A stretch of DNA of 64,000 nt, from NCBI GenBank assembly GCA_015060385.1, contig SUYO01000006.1:1-64000 (forward strand), given 5' to 3'. The translations under genes were made by a program, and so were the position numbers. The notes under the pieces are model-generated. The model did not search any database and was not told the origin of the DNA. It saw only the letters and a list, made by a program, of their open reading frames with translations. This stretch comes from Bacteroidales bacterium. GTDB taxonomy: Bacteria; Bacteroidota; Bacteroidia; Bacteroidales; UBA932. This document shows positions 35,136-44,928 of this stretch, one piece after another. The stretch's first letter is position 1. Each line of letters starts with the position of its first letter.

Positions 35136-36500
35136 ATGGGATTATTTTCATTTTTCAGGATAAGCAAGCCTTCACAGGAGAAGGTGGCTCCAGAGAAGGA
35201 AGCCGATACATACAGGACCTTGCGTAACAGGACATTCTGGGGCGCTACTGTGGCATACAGCCTTTACTATGTGTGCCGTATGAGCCTCAGTGTTGTCAAG
35301 CAGCCTCTGATTGACGAGGGCATCCTCACTGCGGGAGAACTTGGAGTCATCGGTTCGGCCCTTCTTTTCGTATATGCGGTCGGCAAGTTTCTGAACGGAT
35401 TCATAGCGGATTACTGCAACATAAAGCGCTTCATGGCGACCGGCCTCTTCATGTCGGCGCTGGTGAACCTTCTGCTGGGAGTGCTGGGAGTGTTCCATGA
35501 CTACATGCCTCTTTCCACTGCAGTGATATTCTTCTCATTCGCCGTATTATGGGGAGTCAACGGATGGATGCAGTCGATGGGATCTCCTCCAGGAGTCATC
35601 TGCCTTTCGAGGTGGTTCCCTAAGTCCAAGCGAGGCACATACTACAGCATCTTCAGTTCCACTCCTTATATCGGAGAATTCCTTTCGTTCGTGATCACCG
35701 GTCTCATCGTGGGGGCGCTCGGATGGAAGGCCGGATTCATTGTGGCGGCCATCGCCGGCCTCATAGGGTCCCTGATCATCCTCTGGATGGTGTCGGACAC
35801 TCCTGAAAGCAAGGGCCTTCCTTCGGTACAGAAGCTCTCGGGCGAGGACCTCACCAGAAACGATACCCTGCCGACAAGGGATCTTCAGAAATATGTGCTG
35901 AGACATCCGGGTATATGGATAATCGCGATTTCCAGTGCCTTCATATACATAACCAAGTACGCGATAACCGGCTGGGGAGTGCTGTTCCTGCAGAAGGAGA
36001 AGGGCTTTGCCATCGAGGAGGCTACTCAGATAATCGGTTTCTATGCCTTCTCCGGAATGGTCGGAACCGTGCTTGCAGGATGGCTTTCAGACAAGGTGTT
36101 CAAGAGTGACAGGGTGAAGCCTACCGTCCTTGCAGGTGCGCTGAGCTTCGTTTCCCTTGCCTTGTTCCTCTTTACAGAGACAGGCTACATGATGAACGTG
36201 CTTTATGTCTCGGTCTTCAGTCTGTCCATAGGCGTGCTATACTGCATAGTTGCAGGTCTGATGGCAATCGACATAGTGCCGAGAAAGGCGACAGGTGCGG
36301 CATTGGGAGTCGTGGGAATATCCAGCTATGTGGCTGCAGGACTTCAGGACATAACCAGCGGCTATCTTATACAATTCAACACCACCCGGATGGATGGTGT
36401 CGATATCTATGATTTCGGACCGGTATCGTGGTTCTGGCTTGCTGCAGCGCTGATTTCCTTCATCCTTCCTGTATTGAACTGGAAGAAGATGAAGCACTGA
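35136..36500 (+). CDS. OPA-family MFS transporter (glycerol-3-phosphate transporter-like)
   Basis: A 454-residue major facilitator protein with twelve membrane segments. The segment FWGATVAYSLYYVCRMSLSVVKQPL and the later WGVNGWMQSMGSPPGVICLSRWF block are features of the organophosphate:phosphate antiporter family (GlpT/UhpT). The substrate could be glycerol-3-phosphate or a hexose phosphate. The ATG at 35136 is chosen; the track start at 35100 falls in the repeat. It is eight bases after the MATE stop, so the two are likely cotranscribed with rsgA. Confidence 0.87.
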   Translation: MGLFSFFRISKPSQEKVAPEKEADTYRTLRNRTFWGATVAYSLYYVCRMSLSVVKQPLIDEGILTAGELGVIGSALLFVYAVGKFLNGFIADYCNIKRFMATGLFMSALVNLLLGVLGVFHDYMPLSTAVIFFSFAVLWGVNGWMQSMGSPPGVICLSRWFPKSKRGTYYSIFSSTPYIGEFLSFVITGLIVGALGWKAGFIVAAIAGLIGSLIILWMVSDTPESKGLPSVQKLSGEDLTRNDTLPTRDLQKYVLRHPGIWIIAISSAFIYITKYAITGWGVLFLQKEKGFAIEEATQIIGFYAFSGMVGTVLAGWLSDKVFKSDRVKPTVLAGALSFVSLALFLFTETGYMMNVLYVSVFSLSIGVLYCIVAGLMAIDIVPRKATGAALGVVGISSYVAAGLQDITSGYLIQFNTTRMDGVDIYDFGPVSWFWLAAALISFILPVLNWKKMKH

Positions 36501-36506
36501 CCCGCC

Positions 36507-37268
36507 CTATCTTTCAAGCCACTTCAGGAAGTCGTCCACACGGGAGCGGCTTACCGTCATCTCGAAGGAGGCCTCCGGTCTGGAGATGATCTTCAGACGG
36601 CTTCCCATCTGCTTGACTATGCTGTCGATGGCTTTCATGGATATGATGCAACCTCTGGAAATCCTGAAGAATTTTTCAGGGTCAAGGTCTTCGCCGATCA
36701 CATCCAGTGAAGAGTCCACTATATATTTCTCTCCATCGAAGGTCACCAGCCAGTTGGTCTTTTCTTCAGAGTATACATAGGCTATGTTATCTGTCAGAAG
36801 AGGCACGATCCTGTCGTTGAACCTGACTATGTACCTTTCCTTGTATTCCTTCTTCGGAGCGTTGCTGCCGATGGCATTGAGAAGAGCCTCGACATCGACC
36901 TGGCCTCCGCTCATGCGGCAACGCGCCACAGCTCTCTTGAGGGCAGGGACATCCACAGGCTTGAGAAGATAATCAATGCTTCCGGTTTCAAAAGCCTTGA
37001 TGGCATAGCTGTCGTAGGCTGTCGTCATTATGACCTTGGCCTTGACTGCCGTCTGACGGAATATCTCGAAACATTCTCCGTCGGAAAGCTCCACATCCAT
37101 GAAGATTACATCTACGGAATTCATCGGGTCATCCAGCCATCTGACCGTACCTTTGACGGAGGTAGTGGTTCCGACTATCTCCATGTCGGGGAAGTTCTGT
37201 GTCAGGGTTCTGATAAGGCTCTTCTGAGCCATGATCTCGTCTTCAACTATCAGGACTTTCATTGCCAT
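36507..37268 (-). CDS. LytTR-type response regulator
   Basis: A 253-residue regulator with a receiver domain (about 4-120: VLIVEDE, phospho-acceptor Asp in VIFMDVELSD, MTTAYDSYAIKAFETGSIDYLLKPV) and a C-terminal LytTR DNA-binding domain (about 150-250: RYIVRFNDRIVPLLTDNIAYVYSE, FFRISRGCIISMKAIDSI). It acts with the sensor kinase four bases upstream. LytTR domains bind 9-mers in direct repeat with about 12-base gaps. Such repeats are present upstream of the kinase and before the alpha-glucan symporter, and again before the pullulanase. Confidence 0.92.
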   Translation of the reverse strand: MAMKVLIVEDEIMAQKSLIRTLTQNFPDMEIVGTTTSVKGTVRWLDDPMNSVDVIFMDVELSDGECFEIFRQTAVKAKVIMTTAYDSYAIKAFETGSIDYLLKPVDVPALKRAVARCRMSGGQVDVEALLNAIGSNAPKKEYKERYIVRFNDRIVPLLTDNIAYVYSEEKTNWLVTFDGEKYIVDSSLDVIGEDLDPEKFFRISRGCIISMKAIDSIVKQMGSRLKIISRPEASFEMTVSRSRVDDFLKWLER

Positions 37269-37272
37269 AATC

Positions 37273-38622
37273 TTATAATAATGGTAGGGTTACACAATAT
37301 TCATCTTCAGTCCGGACTATTTCTATGGACTTTCCGGAAAGGTCCATGTACAATTGTCTGATGTACTGCTGTCCGAGTCCTGTGGAAGGACTCTTCGTCA
37401 CTTTCGGTATCACGTTGTTGCATACGTGGACGTATCCGTCTTTAACCGTTACCTTTATCGTCAGAGGTCTTTCAGGGCTGACGGAGTTGTGTTTGGTGGC
37501 ATTCTCTATGAGAAGCTGGATGGAACAAGGTGGCACAAAACGGGCCATCGCCTCCTCCGGTACATCTATCTCAGCTTCAAATCCTTCCGGGAAACGCACT
37601 CTCAGAAGGTCTATGTAACGTTGTACGAAATCTATTTCATCTCTCAGTTGGACAATCTCCTCATCTTCGCTCTTGAGCATGTATCTGTATATTCCCGCAA
37701 GCTTGTGAGTGTAGGTGCTTGCCTGTTCGGTCTTTTCCTCACATATGAGACAGTCGAGGATGTTGAGGGAGTTGAACAGGAAATGAGGATTCACCTGTCT
37801 CTTGAGCTTGAGATACCTGTACTGGGCCATGTTCGCCTTCTCCCTTTCCGTCTGCATCTCATGGCGGACCGTGATCGTGTAGTTTATTATGTAGACCAGA
37901 CAGTACATGGTCACCTGGGCTATCAGGGCTATCAGGAAGATCAGCATGAAACTTTCCTCGTTTATTCCGACAAGGAAGGTCTCAAGAAGGGCCGCAAGCA
38001 TCATGAAGGCAGAGTACAGCAGTACAGTCCTGACCTTAGAAGATGACTTTCTCCTTGTGGCGAATGACCTGATGAACATGATGTTGACACAGGCCAGTAT
38101 GATAAGGGCGAATGAATTGGTCATTACCCTGCGGATAATGTCCAGCATGACGTCCTGCGCCAGCGGGGACCTTGAGAGAAAAAAGACTATGATCAGTCTC
38201 AGGATGAATATTCCGGAAGCGACGAGCAGCACCCATTTCAGGTATGGGGCGGACGTGGTCTTTTCCTTTTTTCCCTCCTTTTGACCGAAGATGTTGGTGA
38301 TAGCGACTATGCACCAGCCCAGAATCTCGGTCGTGATGGCTGTCGATATGCCGTGTACCGCATAGGTGGAATGTATGAACGATTCAAGAACGGTGGCACC
38401 AAGGGTACCGATGAGAAAGCCGAGGATGTTCGTCACTATGATTATGGCGGCGGTAAATTCGATCTTCTGACCCTGTCTCATGCAGATGATGAGGGAAAGG
38501 GCCATGGTAAGGACGGTCAGCAGCAGCTCGTCGTCTATTCCTGCGGACCGGCAGCTCAAGGCTACGACTGCATGAAGCAGGGCGAATATATGTATGATCC
38601 AACCTAAACCAATGGATTTCAT
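37273..38622 (-). CDS. LytS-type sensor histidine kinase
   Basis: A 449-residue membrane kinase. The N-terminal half has about eight hydrophobic segments and no large periplasmic domain. The cytoplasmic half has the His_kinase motif LKRQVNPHFLFNSLNILD with the phospho-acceptor His, and the ATPase region LLIENATKHN with STGLGQQYIRQLY. The track start at 38631 is a TTG; the ATG at 38622 (MKSIGLGWIIHIF) is preferred. It is cotranscribed with the LytTR regulator and divergent from the sugar symporter. It could sense a membrane or transport signal; the ligand is unknown. Confidence 0.9.
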   Translation of the reverse strand: MKSIGLGWIIHIFALLHAVVALSCRSAGIDDELLLTVLTMALSLIICMRQGQKIEFTAAIIIVTNILGFLIGTLGATVLESFIHSTYAVHGISTAITTEILGWCIVAITNIFGQKEGKKEKTTSAPYLKWVLLVASGIFILRLIIVFFLSRSPLAQDVMLDIIRRVMTNSFALIILACVNIMFIRSFATRRKSSSKVRTVLLYSAFMMLAALLETFLVGINEESFMLIFLIALIAQVTMYCLVYIINYTITVRHEMQTEREKANMAQYRYLKLKRQVNPHFLFNSLNILDCLICEEKTEQASTYTHKLAGIYRYMLKSEDEEIVQLRDEIDFVQRYIDLLRVRFPEGFEAEIDVPEEAMARFVPPCSIQLLIENATKHNSVSPERPLTIKVTVKDGYVHVCNNVIPKVTKSPSTGLGQQYIRQLYMDLSGKSIEIVRTEDEYCVTLPLL

Positions 38623-38690
38623 AAGTTTCAATCGTAAACAAAATTCGCCTCGAAGTTAACGATTTTGTTGAAATTTTCCAATTTTGCCTT

Positions 38691-38741
38691 TTGGTTCGTC
38701 CTAAAAATTGGACCGTTCGTCTGTAAGTTCGCGCAGTTCGT
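38691..38741 (+). promoter_or_regulatory. Three phased LytTR-like boxes
   Basis: TTGGTTCGT (38691), ACCGTTCGT (38712) and GCAGTTCGT (38733) start exactly 21 bases apart, so 12 bases separate consecutive 9-mers. ACCGTTCGT fits the LytTR box consensus [TA][AC][CA]GTTN[AG][TG] at every position; the others differ at one or two of the first three. The site is in the divergent region between the LytS/LytTR genes and the symporter, about 87 bases before the symporter ATG. Confidence 0.65.
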
Positions 38742-38827
38742 CGACCATATTAATAAGGTGTGAAAGTTAATGTTTAATTTCGTGGACTTATAAAATTTTG
38801 AAAAACGTAACCAAATCAAGCATTAAA

Positions 38828-40132
38828 ATGCAAAAAGCGAAACTTACATTCTGGCAGATGTGGAATATCAGCTTCGGATTTTTCGGAGTCCAGATCGCAT
38901 ATTCCCTTCAGAACGCCAACATCAGCCGTATCTTTGCGACTTTGGGAGCTGATCCTCATGATCTGAGCTTCTTCTGGATCCTTCCGCCACTCATGGGCCT
39001 TCTCGTGCAGCCCCTCGTAGGCAAGTACAGCGACAGGACATGGACGCGTCTCGGAAGACGTATCCCTTATCTTTTCCTTGGATCGATCATAGCTATCCTC
39101 GTGATGTGCATGCTTCCTAACGCAGGAAACTTCGGTCTTGCCGTAAGCGGAGCAATGGTGTTCGGACTCATATCGCTAATGCTTCTCGATACATCGATCA
39201 ATGTAGCGATGCAGCCTTTCAAGATGCTTGTAGGTGACATGGTGAACGAGGAGCAGAAAGGACAGGCCTACTCCATCCAGAGCTTCCTCTGCAATGCCGG
39301 AAGTCTCGTAGGATATGTGTTCCCGTTCATCTTCGCATGGCTTGGAATCGCCAACACGGCTCCTGAGGGACAGGTTCCTGATACTGTGAAGTATGCCTTC
39401 TACATCGGTTCGGCAATCCTCATCCTCTGTGTCCTCTTCACAACTTTCAAGGTGAAGGAGATGCCTCCGAAGGAATATGCCGAGTTCCACGGAATCGACC
39501 TTGAGAAAAAGGCTGCCGAGGGCAAGGGACCGGGAATGTTCGAGCTTCTCAAGAAGGCTCCAAGCACATTCTGGACAGTAGGACTTGTACAGTTCTTCTG
39601 CTGGGCTGCCTTCCTTTATATGTGGACATACACCAACGGAGCCATCGCCGATACTGTCTGGGGCACTACAGATGTAGCTTCAGAGGGTTATCAGGCTGCA
39701 GGAAACTGGGTCGGCATCCTCTTCGCCGTGCAGGCTATCGGATCAGTGCTCTGGGCTCTCATGATCCCTAAGTTCAGGAACATCAAGACAGCTTATGTAG
39801 TCAGCCTCCTCATCGGAGCTGTCGGCTTCGCTTCAGTGTTCTTCATCCATGACCAGTACCTCCTCTTCATCTCATTCCTTCTTATAGGAGTGGCATGGGC
39901 TGCCATGCTGGCCGTTCCTTTCACGCTTCTTACAAACTCGCTTTCAGGTGACCATATCGGAACATACCTCGGTCTGTTCAACGGTACCATCTGCCTTCCG
40001 CAGATCGCTGCCGCTGCCTGCGGAGGCTTTGTGCTGAAGCTTGTCGGAGGAGCTCAGGTGAGCATGTTCCTTGTTGCCGGAGTGCTTCTGGTCCTCGGTG
40101 CGGTCGCAGTACGTTTCGTGAAGACAAGATAA
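38828..40132 (+). CDS. MFS sugar transporter (maltose/maltodextrin symporter-like)
   Basis: A 434-residue inner-membrane protein with twelve segments. KLTFWQMWNISFGFFGVQIAYSLQ, the KYSDRTWTRLGRRIPYLFLG loop and NVAMQPFKMLVGDMV match the SLC45/glycoside-symporter group that includes bacterial maltose and sucrose symporters. It sits 59 bases before susC and is probably the first gene of the starch operon, taking oligosaccharides from the periplasm. The start at 38828 (MQKAKLTFW) is preferred; the track start at 38798 is a TTG in an AT-rich leader. Codons are strongly biased to a restricted set, as in susC1. Confidence 0.88.
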   Translation: MQKAKLTFWQMWNISFGFFGVQIAYSLQNANISRIFATLGADPHDLSFFWILPPLMGLLVQPLVGKYSDRTWTRLGRRIPYLFLGSIIAILVMCMLPNAGNFGLAVSGAMVFGLISLMLLDTSINVAMQPFKMLVGDMVNEEQKGQAYSIQSFLCNAGSLVGYVFPFIFAWLGIANTAPEGQVPDTVKYAFYIGSAILILCVLFTTFKVKEMPPKEYAEFHGIDLEKKAAEGKGPGMFELLKKAPSTFWTVGLVQFFCWAAFLYMWTYTNGAIADTVWGTTDVASEGYQAAGNWVGILFAVQAIGSVLWALMIPKFRNIKTAYVVSLLIGAVGFASVFFIHDQYLLFISFLLIGVAWAAMLAVPFTLLTNSLSGDHIGTYLGLFNGTICLPQIAAAACGGFVLKLVGGAQVSMFLVAGVLLVLGAVAVRFVKTR

Positions 40133-40191
40133 TTCAGAAAACTGAAATTATATATTAATTCAATAAACAATCTACTAACCAAAAAATCTTT

Positions 40192-43100
40192 ATGAATAAG
40201 ATCAAGACACTTTGCGCATCCCTCGTGCTTTCATGCATTATGGCTGCGTCTGTATTCGCCCAGGGCGGATACGAGGTGAAGGGAGTAGTTGTTGACGCAA
40301 TCGGTCCTGTAATCGGTGCAACAGTCATCGAACAGGGTACCACAAACGGTACATCCACCGGTCTCGACGGCGACTATGTCCTTAAGGTTTCTAGCGCTGA
40401 CGCAGTTGTAGAGATCAGCTGCATCGGTTATGCTACACAGACATTCACGGCTTCCCAGATGTCGGCTACAGTAACTCTCGGAGAGGACACTGAGTTCCTT
40501 GATGAGGTTGTCGTAATCGGTTATGGTACAGTCAAGAAGGAAGATATGACAGGATCCATCACAGCCATCAAGAGCGAAGAACTCAACCGTGGTGCGATGG
40601 TAAACACACAGGACATGCTCAAGGGTAAGGTCCCTGGTCTTCACATCATCCCTGGTGACGGTGGTCCTGGTTCAGGATCTACAATCCGTATCCGTGGTGC
40701 CGCTTCACTCAACGCTTCGAATGACCCTCTCATCGTAATCGATGGAGTTCCGATCGCAAGCGACGGTGGTTTCGGTATGTCAAACCCTCTCGATATGATC
40801 AACCCTAACGACATCGAGTCATTCACTGTCCTCAAGGACGCATCTTCAGCTGCGATCTACGGTTCACGTGCATCAAACGGTGTCATCATGATCACGACAA
40901 AGAAGGGTAAGGGCAACAAGCCTCAGGTGTCTTACAGCGGTAGCGTGAGCGTACAGCAGAATTCAAGCAAGCTCCCTACCATGTCACCTGCAGAGTTCCG
41001 CAGCTTCATCAAGGATTCTTACGGAATCTACTGGGAAGGCGACCAGCTCGTAGGCGACCTTTCTACTCCTGCAGGCAAGACCATCGGAGCAAGACTCAGC
41101 AAGGACGGCAACTATGACTATCAGGACATCATCTTCCGTACAGCTCTTACTCACGACCACAACGTGAGCCTCAACGGAAACGTGAACGACCGCATGCCTT
41201 ACCGTGCATCTATCGGTTACACTGACCAGTCAGGTACTCTCGTAGGTTCAACTTATGACAAGGGTACAGCTGACCTCAGCCTCTCGCCTAACTTCCTCGA
41301 CAAGCACCTCACTCTCAACCTCAATGCAAAGGGCGTATACACATATTCAAACTATGCTGACAGCGGTGTAGTAGGCAACGCAGCCTTCTTCAACCCTACT
41401 CAGGACCCTTACTTCCGCAATGAGGACGGTACAATCGACTACGATACATGTAACGGTTACTTCAACTACGGTACAGGCCGTGGCGAGAACTTCGCTCCTA
41501 ACACCCTCCTCGGTGTAGGTCCTATGTCACAGCTTTACGACCGCATCAGCTACGGAAAGTCACGCCGTTTCATCGGTAGTGCAGGTGTTGATTACAAGAT
41601 CCATGGTCTTGAGTCACTCAAGCTCGTGGCTACAGCTTCAATCGACTGGTCTGACTACAACAACAAGAACGGTGTGAACGTAGGTTCATATCAGGCATGG
41701 TCTGACACAGAGAACCGCGGTATCGGTCAGTACTCAAAGGAGTGGCAGACACGCCGCAGTACAGCTCTCGAGGCTTACGCAAACTACAATGAGACCTGGG
41801 GCATCCACAACCTCGACCTCATGGCAGGTTACTCTTGGCAGCACTTCTATGGTGCAAACCAGACAATCTCTTACTTCAACGAGACTGACGAGGTGAAGCT
41901 CAAGGAGGGTGAGACAATTGACGGACGTTATCCGAAGTGGCAGTGGGAGAGCTATCTCGTGTCATTCTACGGACGTATCAACTACTCTATCGCTTCAAGA
42001 TATCTCTTCACATTCTCTCTCCGTAACGACGGTTCTTCACGCTTCTCTCCTGCAACACGCTGGGGTCTCTTCCCATCAGGAGCGTTCGCTTGGAACATCA
42101 AGGAGGAAGGCTTCCTCAAGGATGCAAAGGCTGTGTCACAGCTCAAGTTCCGTCTCTCTGCAGGTATGACCGGTCAGCAGGACGGTATCGGCGAGTACGC
42201 TCACCTTGCACGTTACGGCCTCTCTACCGACGTTTACCACCAGCAGTACATGGGTAACGCAGGATGGCAGTTCATGTGGACTCCAGCCGCTTATGACCCT
42301 AACATCAAGTGGGAGACTACAACTACTTACAACGTAGGTTTCGACTTCGGTTTCGCAGGTGACAGAATCACCGGTAACATCGACGCTTACCTCCGTAACA
42401 CTGACGACCTTCTCAACAACGTGCTGACTCCTATGGGATCGAACTTCGGTAACCAGGTGCTCACAAACGTAGGTTCAATGCAGAACAAGGGTATCGAGTT
42501 CGCACTCAACGTCGTTCCTGTAGAGACAAAGGACTGGCATCTTTCAATCGGTGTGAACGGTACATTCCAGGATACAAAGATCACCAAGCTCAACGCTACT
42601 GACCAGGATGGCTACTACATCCAGACATCAGGTATCTCACACGGTACAGGTTCTTATGTAGGTCGTCACCAGGTTGGTTATGCTCCATATTCATACTGGG
42701 TGTTCCAGCAGGTTTATGATGCAGCCGGAATGCCTGTTCAGAACGCATTCGTAGACCGCAACGAGGACGGCGTTATCAACAACGATGACAAGTATTGTGC
42801 AGGTGATGCAAATCCTGACTTCTACTACGGTCTCAACCTCAAGCTCTCTTACAGGAATTGGGACTTCGGATTCAACGGTCACGGTTCATTCGGATACAAG
42901 GTATTCAACGACTTCGCATCAAACAACTCTACAGCTTACTTTGATGTGAACGCAGGTAACCTCCCTAACTTCGCTACTGCAGTGAAGAGGACAGGCTTCA
43001 CCCAGATCAGCGGTGACTACCAGTTCTTCTCTGACTTCTATCTCGAGGATGCATCTTTCTTCCGTATGGATGACATCAACCTCGGATACACATTCAAGGA

Positions 43101-43269
43101 GATCGGCAACTGGGGCGGCAACATCCGCGTTGCAGCTTCATGCCAGAACGTATTCGTGATCAGCAATTACTCTGGTATCGACCCTGAGGTCAACAGCACT
43201 GACGGTGTCGACAGATCATTCTGGCCAAGACCACGTACTTACTCAGTTCGTCTTAACATCAACTTCTAA
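40192..43269 (+). CDS. SusC-like TonB-dependent outer-membrane transporter (copy 1)
   Basis: A 1025-residue beta-barrel transporter that imports glycan oligomers with SusD. The signal peptide covers residues 1-23, then a carboxypeptidase-like domain (about 27-100), the TonB-box region EFLDEVVVIGYGTVKKEDMTG, the plug with NASNDPLIVIDGVPI and IYGSRASNGVIMITTKKGK, and the barrel ending RPRTYSVRLNINF. Codon choice is extremely uniform, so it is likely very highly expressed. The paralogue at 54290 is closely similar over the plug. It is followed at once by susD. Alpha-glucan import is inferred from the neighbours. Confidence 0.95.
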   Translation: MNKIKTLCASLVLSCIMAASVFAQGGYEVKGVVVDAIGPVIGATVIEQGTTNGTSTGLDGDYVLKVSSADAVVEISCIGYATQTFTASQMSATVTLGEDTEFLDEVVVIGYGTVKKEDMTGSITAIKSEELNRGAMVNTQDMLKGKVPGLHIIPGDGGPGSGSTIRIRGAASLNASNDPLIVIDGVPIASDGGFGMSNPLDMINPNDIESFTVLKDASSAAIYGSRASNGVIMITTKKGKGNKPQVSYSGSVSVQQNSSKLPTMSPAEFRSFIKDSYGIYWEGDQLVGDLSTPAGKTIGARLSKDGNYDYQDIIFRTALTHDHNVSLNGNVNDRMPYRASIGYTDQSGTLVGSTYDKGTADLSLSPNFLDKHLTLNLNAKGVYTYSNYADSGVVGNAAFFNPTQDPYFRNEDGTIDYDTCNGYFNYGTGRGENFAPNTLLGVGPMSQLYDRISYGKSRRFIGSAGVDYKIHGLESLKLVATASIDWSDYNNKNGVNVGSYQAWSDTENRGIGQYSKEWQTRRSTALEAYANYNETWGIHNLDLMAGYSWQHFYGANQTISYFNETDEVKLKEGETIDGRYPKWQWESYLVSFYGRINYSIASRYLFTFSLRNDGSSRFSPATRWGLFPSGAFAWNIKEEGFLKDAKAVSQLKFRLSAGMTGQQDGIGEYAHLARYGLSTDVYHQQYMGNAGWQFMWTPAAYDPNIKWETTTTYNVGFDFGFAGDRITGNIDAYLRNTDDLLNNVLTPMGSNFGNQVLTNVGSMQNKGIEFALNVVPVETKDWHLSIGVNGTFQDTKITKLNATDQDGYYIQTSGISHGTGSYVGRHQVGYAPYSYWVFQQVYDAAGMPVQNAFVDRNEDGVINNDDKYCAGDANPDFYYGLNLKLSYRNWDFGFNGHGSFGYKVFNDFASNNSTAYFDVNAGNLPNFATAVKRTGFTQISGDYQFFSDFYLEDASFFRMDDINLGYTFKEIGNWGGNIRVAASCQNVFVISNYSGIDPEVNSTDGVDRSFWPRPRTYSVRLNINF

Positions 43270-43280
43270 TGAGGAGAGAA

Positions 43281-44915
43281 ATGAAAATGAATATAAAGAA
43301 CATATTTTCCGCAGTTGCAGCTGCTGCTATGCTCACAGCCTGCGTCGGAGACCTCAACACCATTCCGTTGAATCCGACCGACGTGACTTCAGAGACCGCT
43401 TACGGTGCTGATGAGGAAGGCTATGTGCAGGGTCTTGCAAAGATCTACTTCCAGCTGACATCAAACAACACTCAGGACCTTCAGGTCGCTGACGGTGGTG
43501 CATCGGAGTTCATCCGTGCTTTCTGGTCTACTCAGGAGGTTACAGCTGACGGCGCTAAGTGCGCATGGGGCGACGCTTGGGTAAACGACCTCAACAACAA
43601 CACATGGAAGGGTGACGTCCTCAATGACGCTGTATATGCAGTGTATGTACGTACTCTCCAGGGTATCACCTACGTGAACGAGTATCTTCGTCAGACTTCT
43701 GACGACAACCTTTCTTCAAGGGGTGTAAGCTCAGAGGTTGCGCAGAAGATCCAGTCATTCCGCGCTGAGGCACGTTTCCTCCGTGCATATTTCTACTGGG
43801 CTGCTCTCGATACATTCGGAATGGTACCGTTCTCTACTGAGGATTCTCCTTTCGGCGGCGGATACAACCCTCCTCAGAAGTCTCGTACAGAAGTGTTCAA
43901 CTTCGTGGTAGAGGAGCTCAAGGCTCTTGCTGCATCTGACAGTGCAATGCCTGCAGCTCAGTCAAACTACCCACGTGCCGACAAGGGTTCGGCTCTCGGT
44001 CTCCTCGCACGTGTATACCTCAATGCTGAGGTTTATACAGGTACTGCAATGTGGGCTGAGGCTAAGGCTACATGTGAGGAAATCTACAAGCTCGGTTACA
44101 AGCTTGCTCCTACACACGCTGAGCTTTTCCGTGGCGACAACGGTGAGAATCCTGATGCAGTCGGCGAGTTCCTCTTCGCTGCTTCTTACGATGCAGAGAG
44201 CAACCAGTCATACGGTGGAACAACATATCTGACACTTTCTACCCTTTCAGGTGATGACGGTGCCATCAACATCACAGGTATCAACGGTGGTTGGGCAGGT
44301 AACCGTGTTCCTTACGAGTATGTACAGAAGTTCTTTACCGATGTGAAGAACCCTGACTACGGAACAGGTGCATATGAATTCAAGGACAAGCGTGCCGGCT
44401 ACTTCTACATCAAGGGCCGTACAGAGTCTATGCAGGACAACCTCAACACCTTCCTCAACGGATGGTCATGCATCAAGTTCAACAACGTTCCTCACGATAC
44501 AGATCCTGTAGATTACTCTGCAACAGCTGCTACAAAGAACTTCAGCGACATCGACTGGCCTCTCATCCGTCTCGGTGAGATCCACCTTATCTACGCTGAG
44601 GCTTGTATGCATGCAGGTGGAGACGCTTCAGTACAGCTCAACGCTCTTGCAAGCCGCGCAGGTGTTTCTGCTCCTTCTACAGTAGACCAGGACTACCTCA
44701 TGGCAGAGCGTGCACGTGAGCTCATGTGGGAAGGTCATCGTCGTACCGACCTCATCCGCTACAACAAGTGGATCAGCGGTTACAACTGGACATACAAGGG
44801 CGGTAACTTCGGTGGTCAGGACCTTCCTGCACACTTCGGCGTCTTCCCTGTTCCTTCTACCGAGCTTTCTACAAACCTTGATCTCGAGCAGAACGAAGGT
44901 TATGCAAGACCATAA
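43281..44915 (+). CDS. SusD-like surface glycan-binding lipoprotein (copy 1)
   Basis: A 544-residue SusD/RagB protein, an outer-membrane lipoprotein that caps SusC. The lipobox is AAAAMLTAC, followed by TPR-type helices (SFRAEARFLRAYFYWAALDTFGMVP) and the conserved LAEARARELMWEGHRRTDLIRYNKW-like C-terminal block. ATGs at 43269, 43281 and 43287 are in frame. I take 43281, which gives a compact signal peptide (MKMNIKNIFSAV); 43269 would overlap the susC stop. It is an operon member with strong codon bias. Confidence 0.94.
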   Translation: MKMNIKNIFSAVAAAAMLTACVGDLNTIPLNPTDVTSETAYGADEEGYVQGLAKIYFQLTSNNTQDLQVADGGASEFIRAFWSTQEVTADGAKCAWGDAWVNDLNNNTWKGDVLNDAVYAVYVRTLQGITYVNEYLRQTSDDNLSSRGVSSEVAQKIQSFRAEARFLRAYFYWAALDTFGMVPFSTEDSPFGGGYNPPQKSRTEVFNFVVEELKALAASDSAMPAAQSNYPRADKGSALGLLARVYLNAEVYTGTAMWAEAKATCEEIYKLGYKLAPTHAELFRGDNGENPDAVGEFLFAASYDAESNQSYGGTTYLTLSTLSGDDGAINITGINGGWAGNRVPYEYVQKFFTDVKNPDYGTGAYEFKDKRAGYFYIKGRTESMQDNLNTFLNGWSCIKFNNVPHDTDPVDYSATAATKNFSDIDWPLIRLGEIHLIYAEACMHAGGDASVQLNALASRAGVSAPSTVDQDYLMAERARELMWEGHRRTDLIRYNKWISGYNWTYKGGNFGGQDLPAHFGVFPVPSTELSTNLDLEQNEGYARP

Positions 44916-44928
44916 AACAGTTTAGAAT

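Noticed and set aside
36507-38622. Hybrid two-component or SusR-like regulator of the starch locus
   Set aside because: The proteins are a separate LytS-type kinase and a LytTR regulator, with no sensor fusion, no periplasmic propeller and no SusR-like domain.
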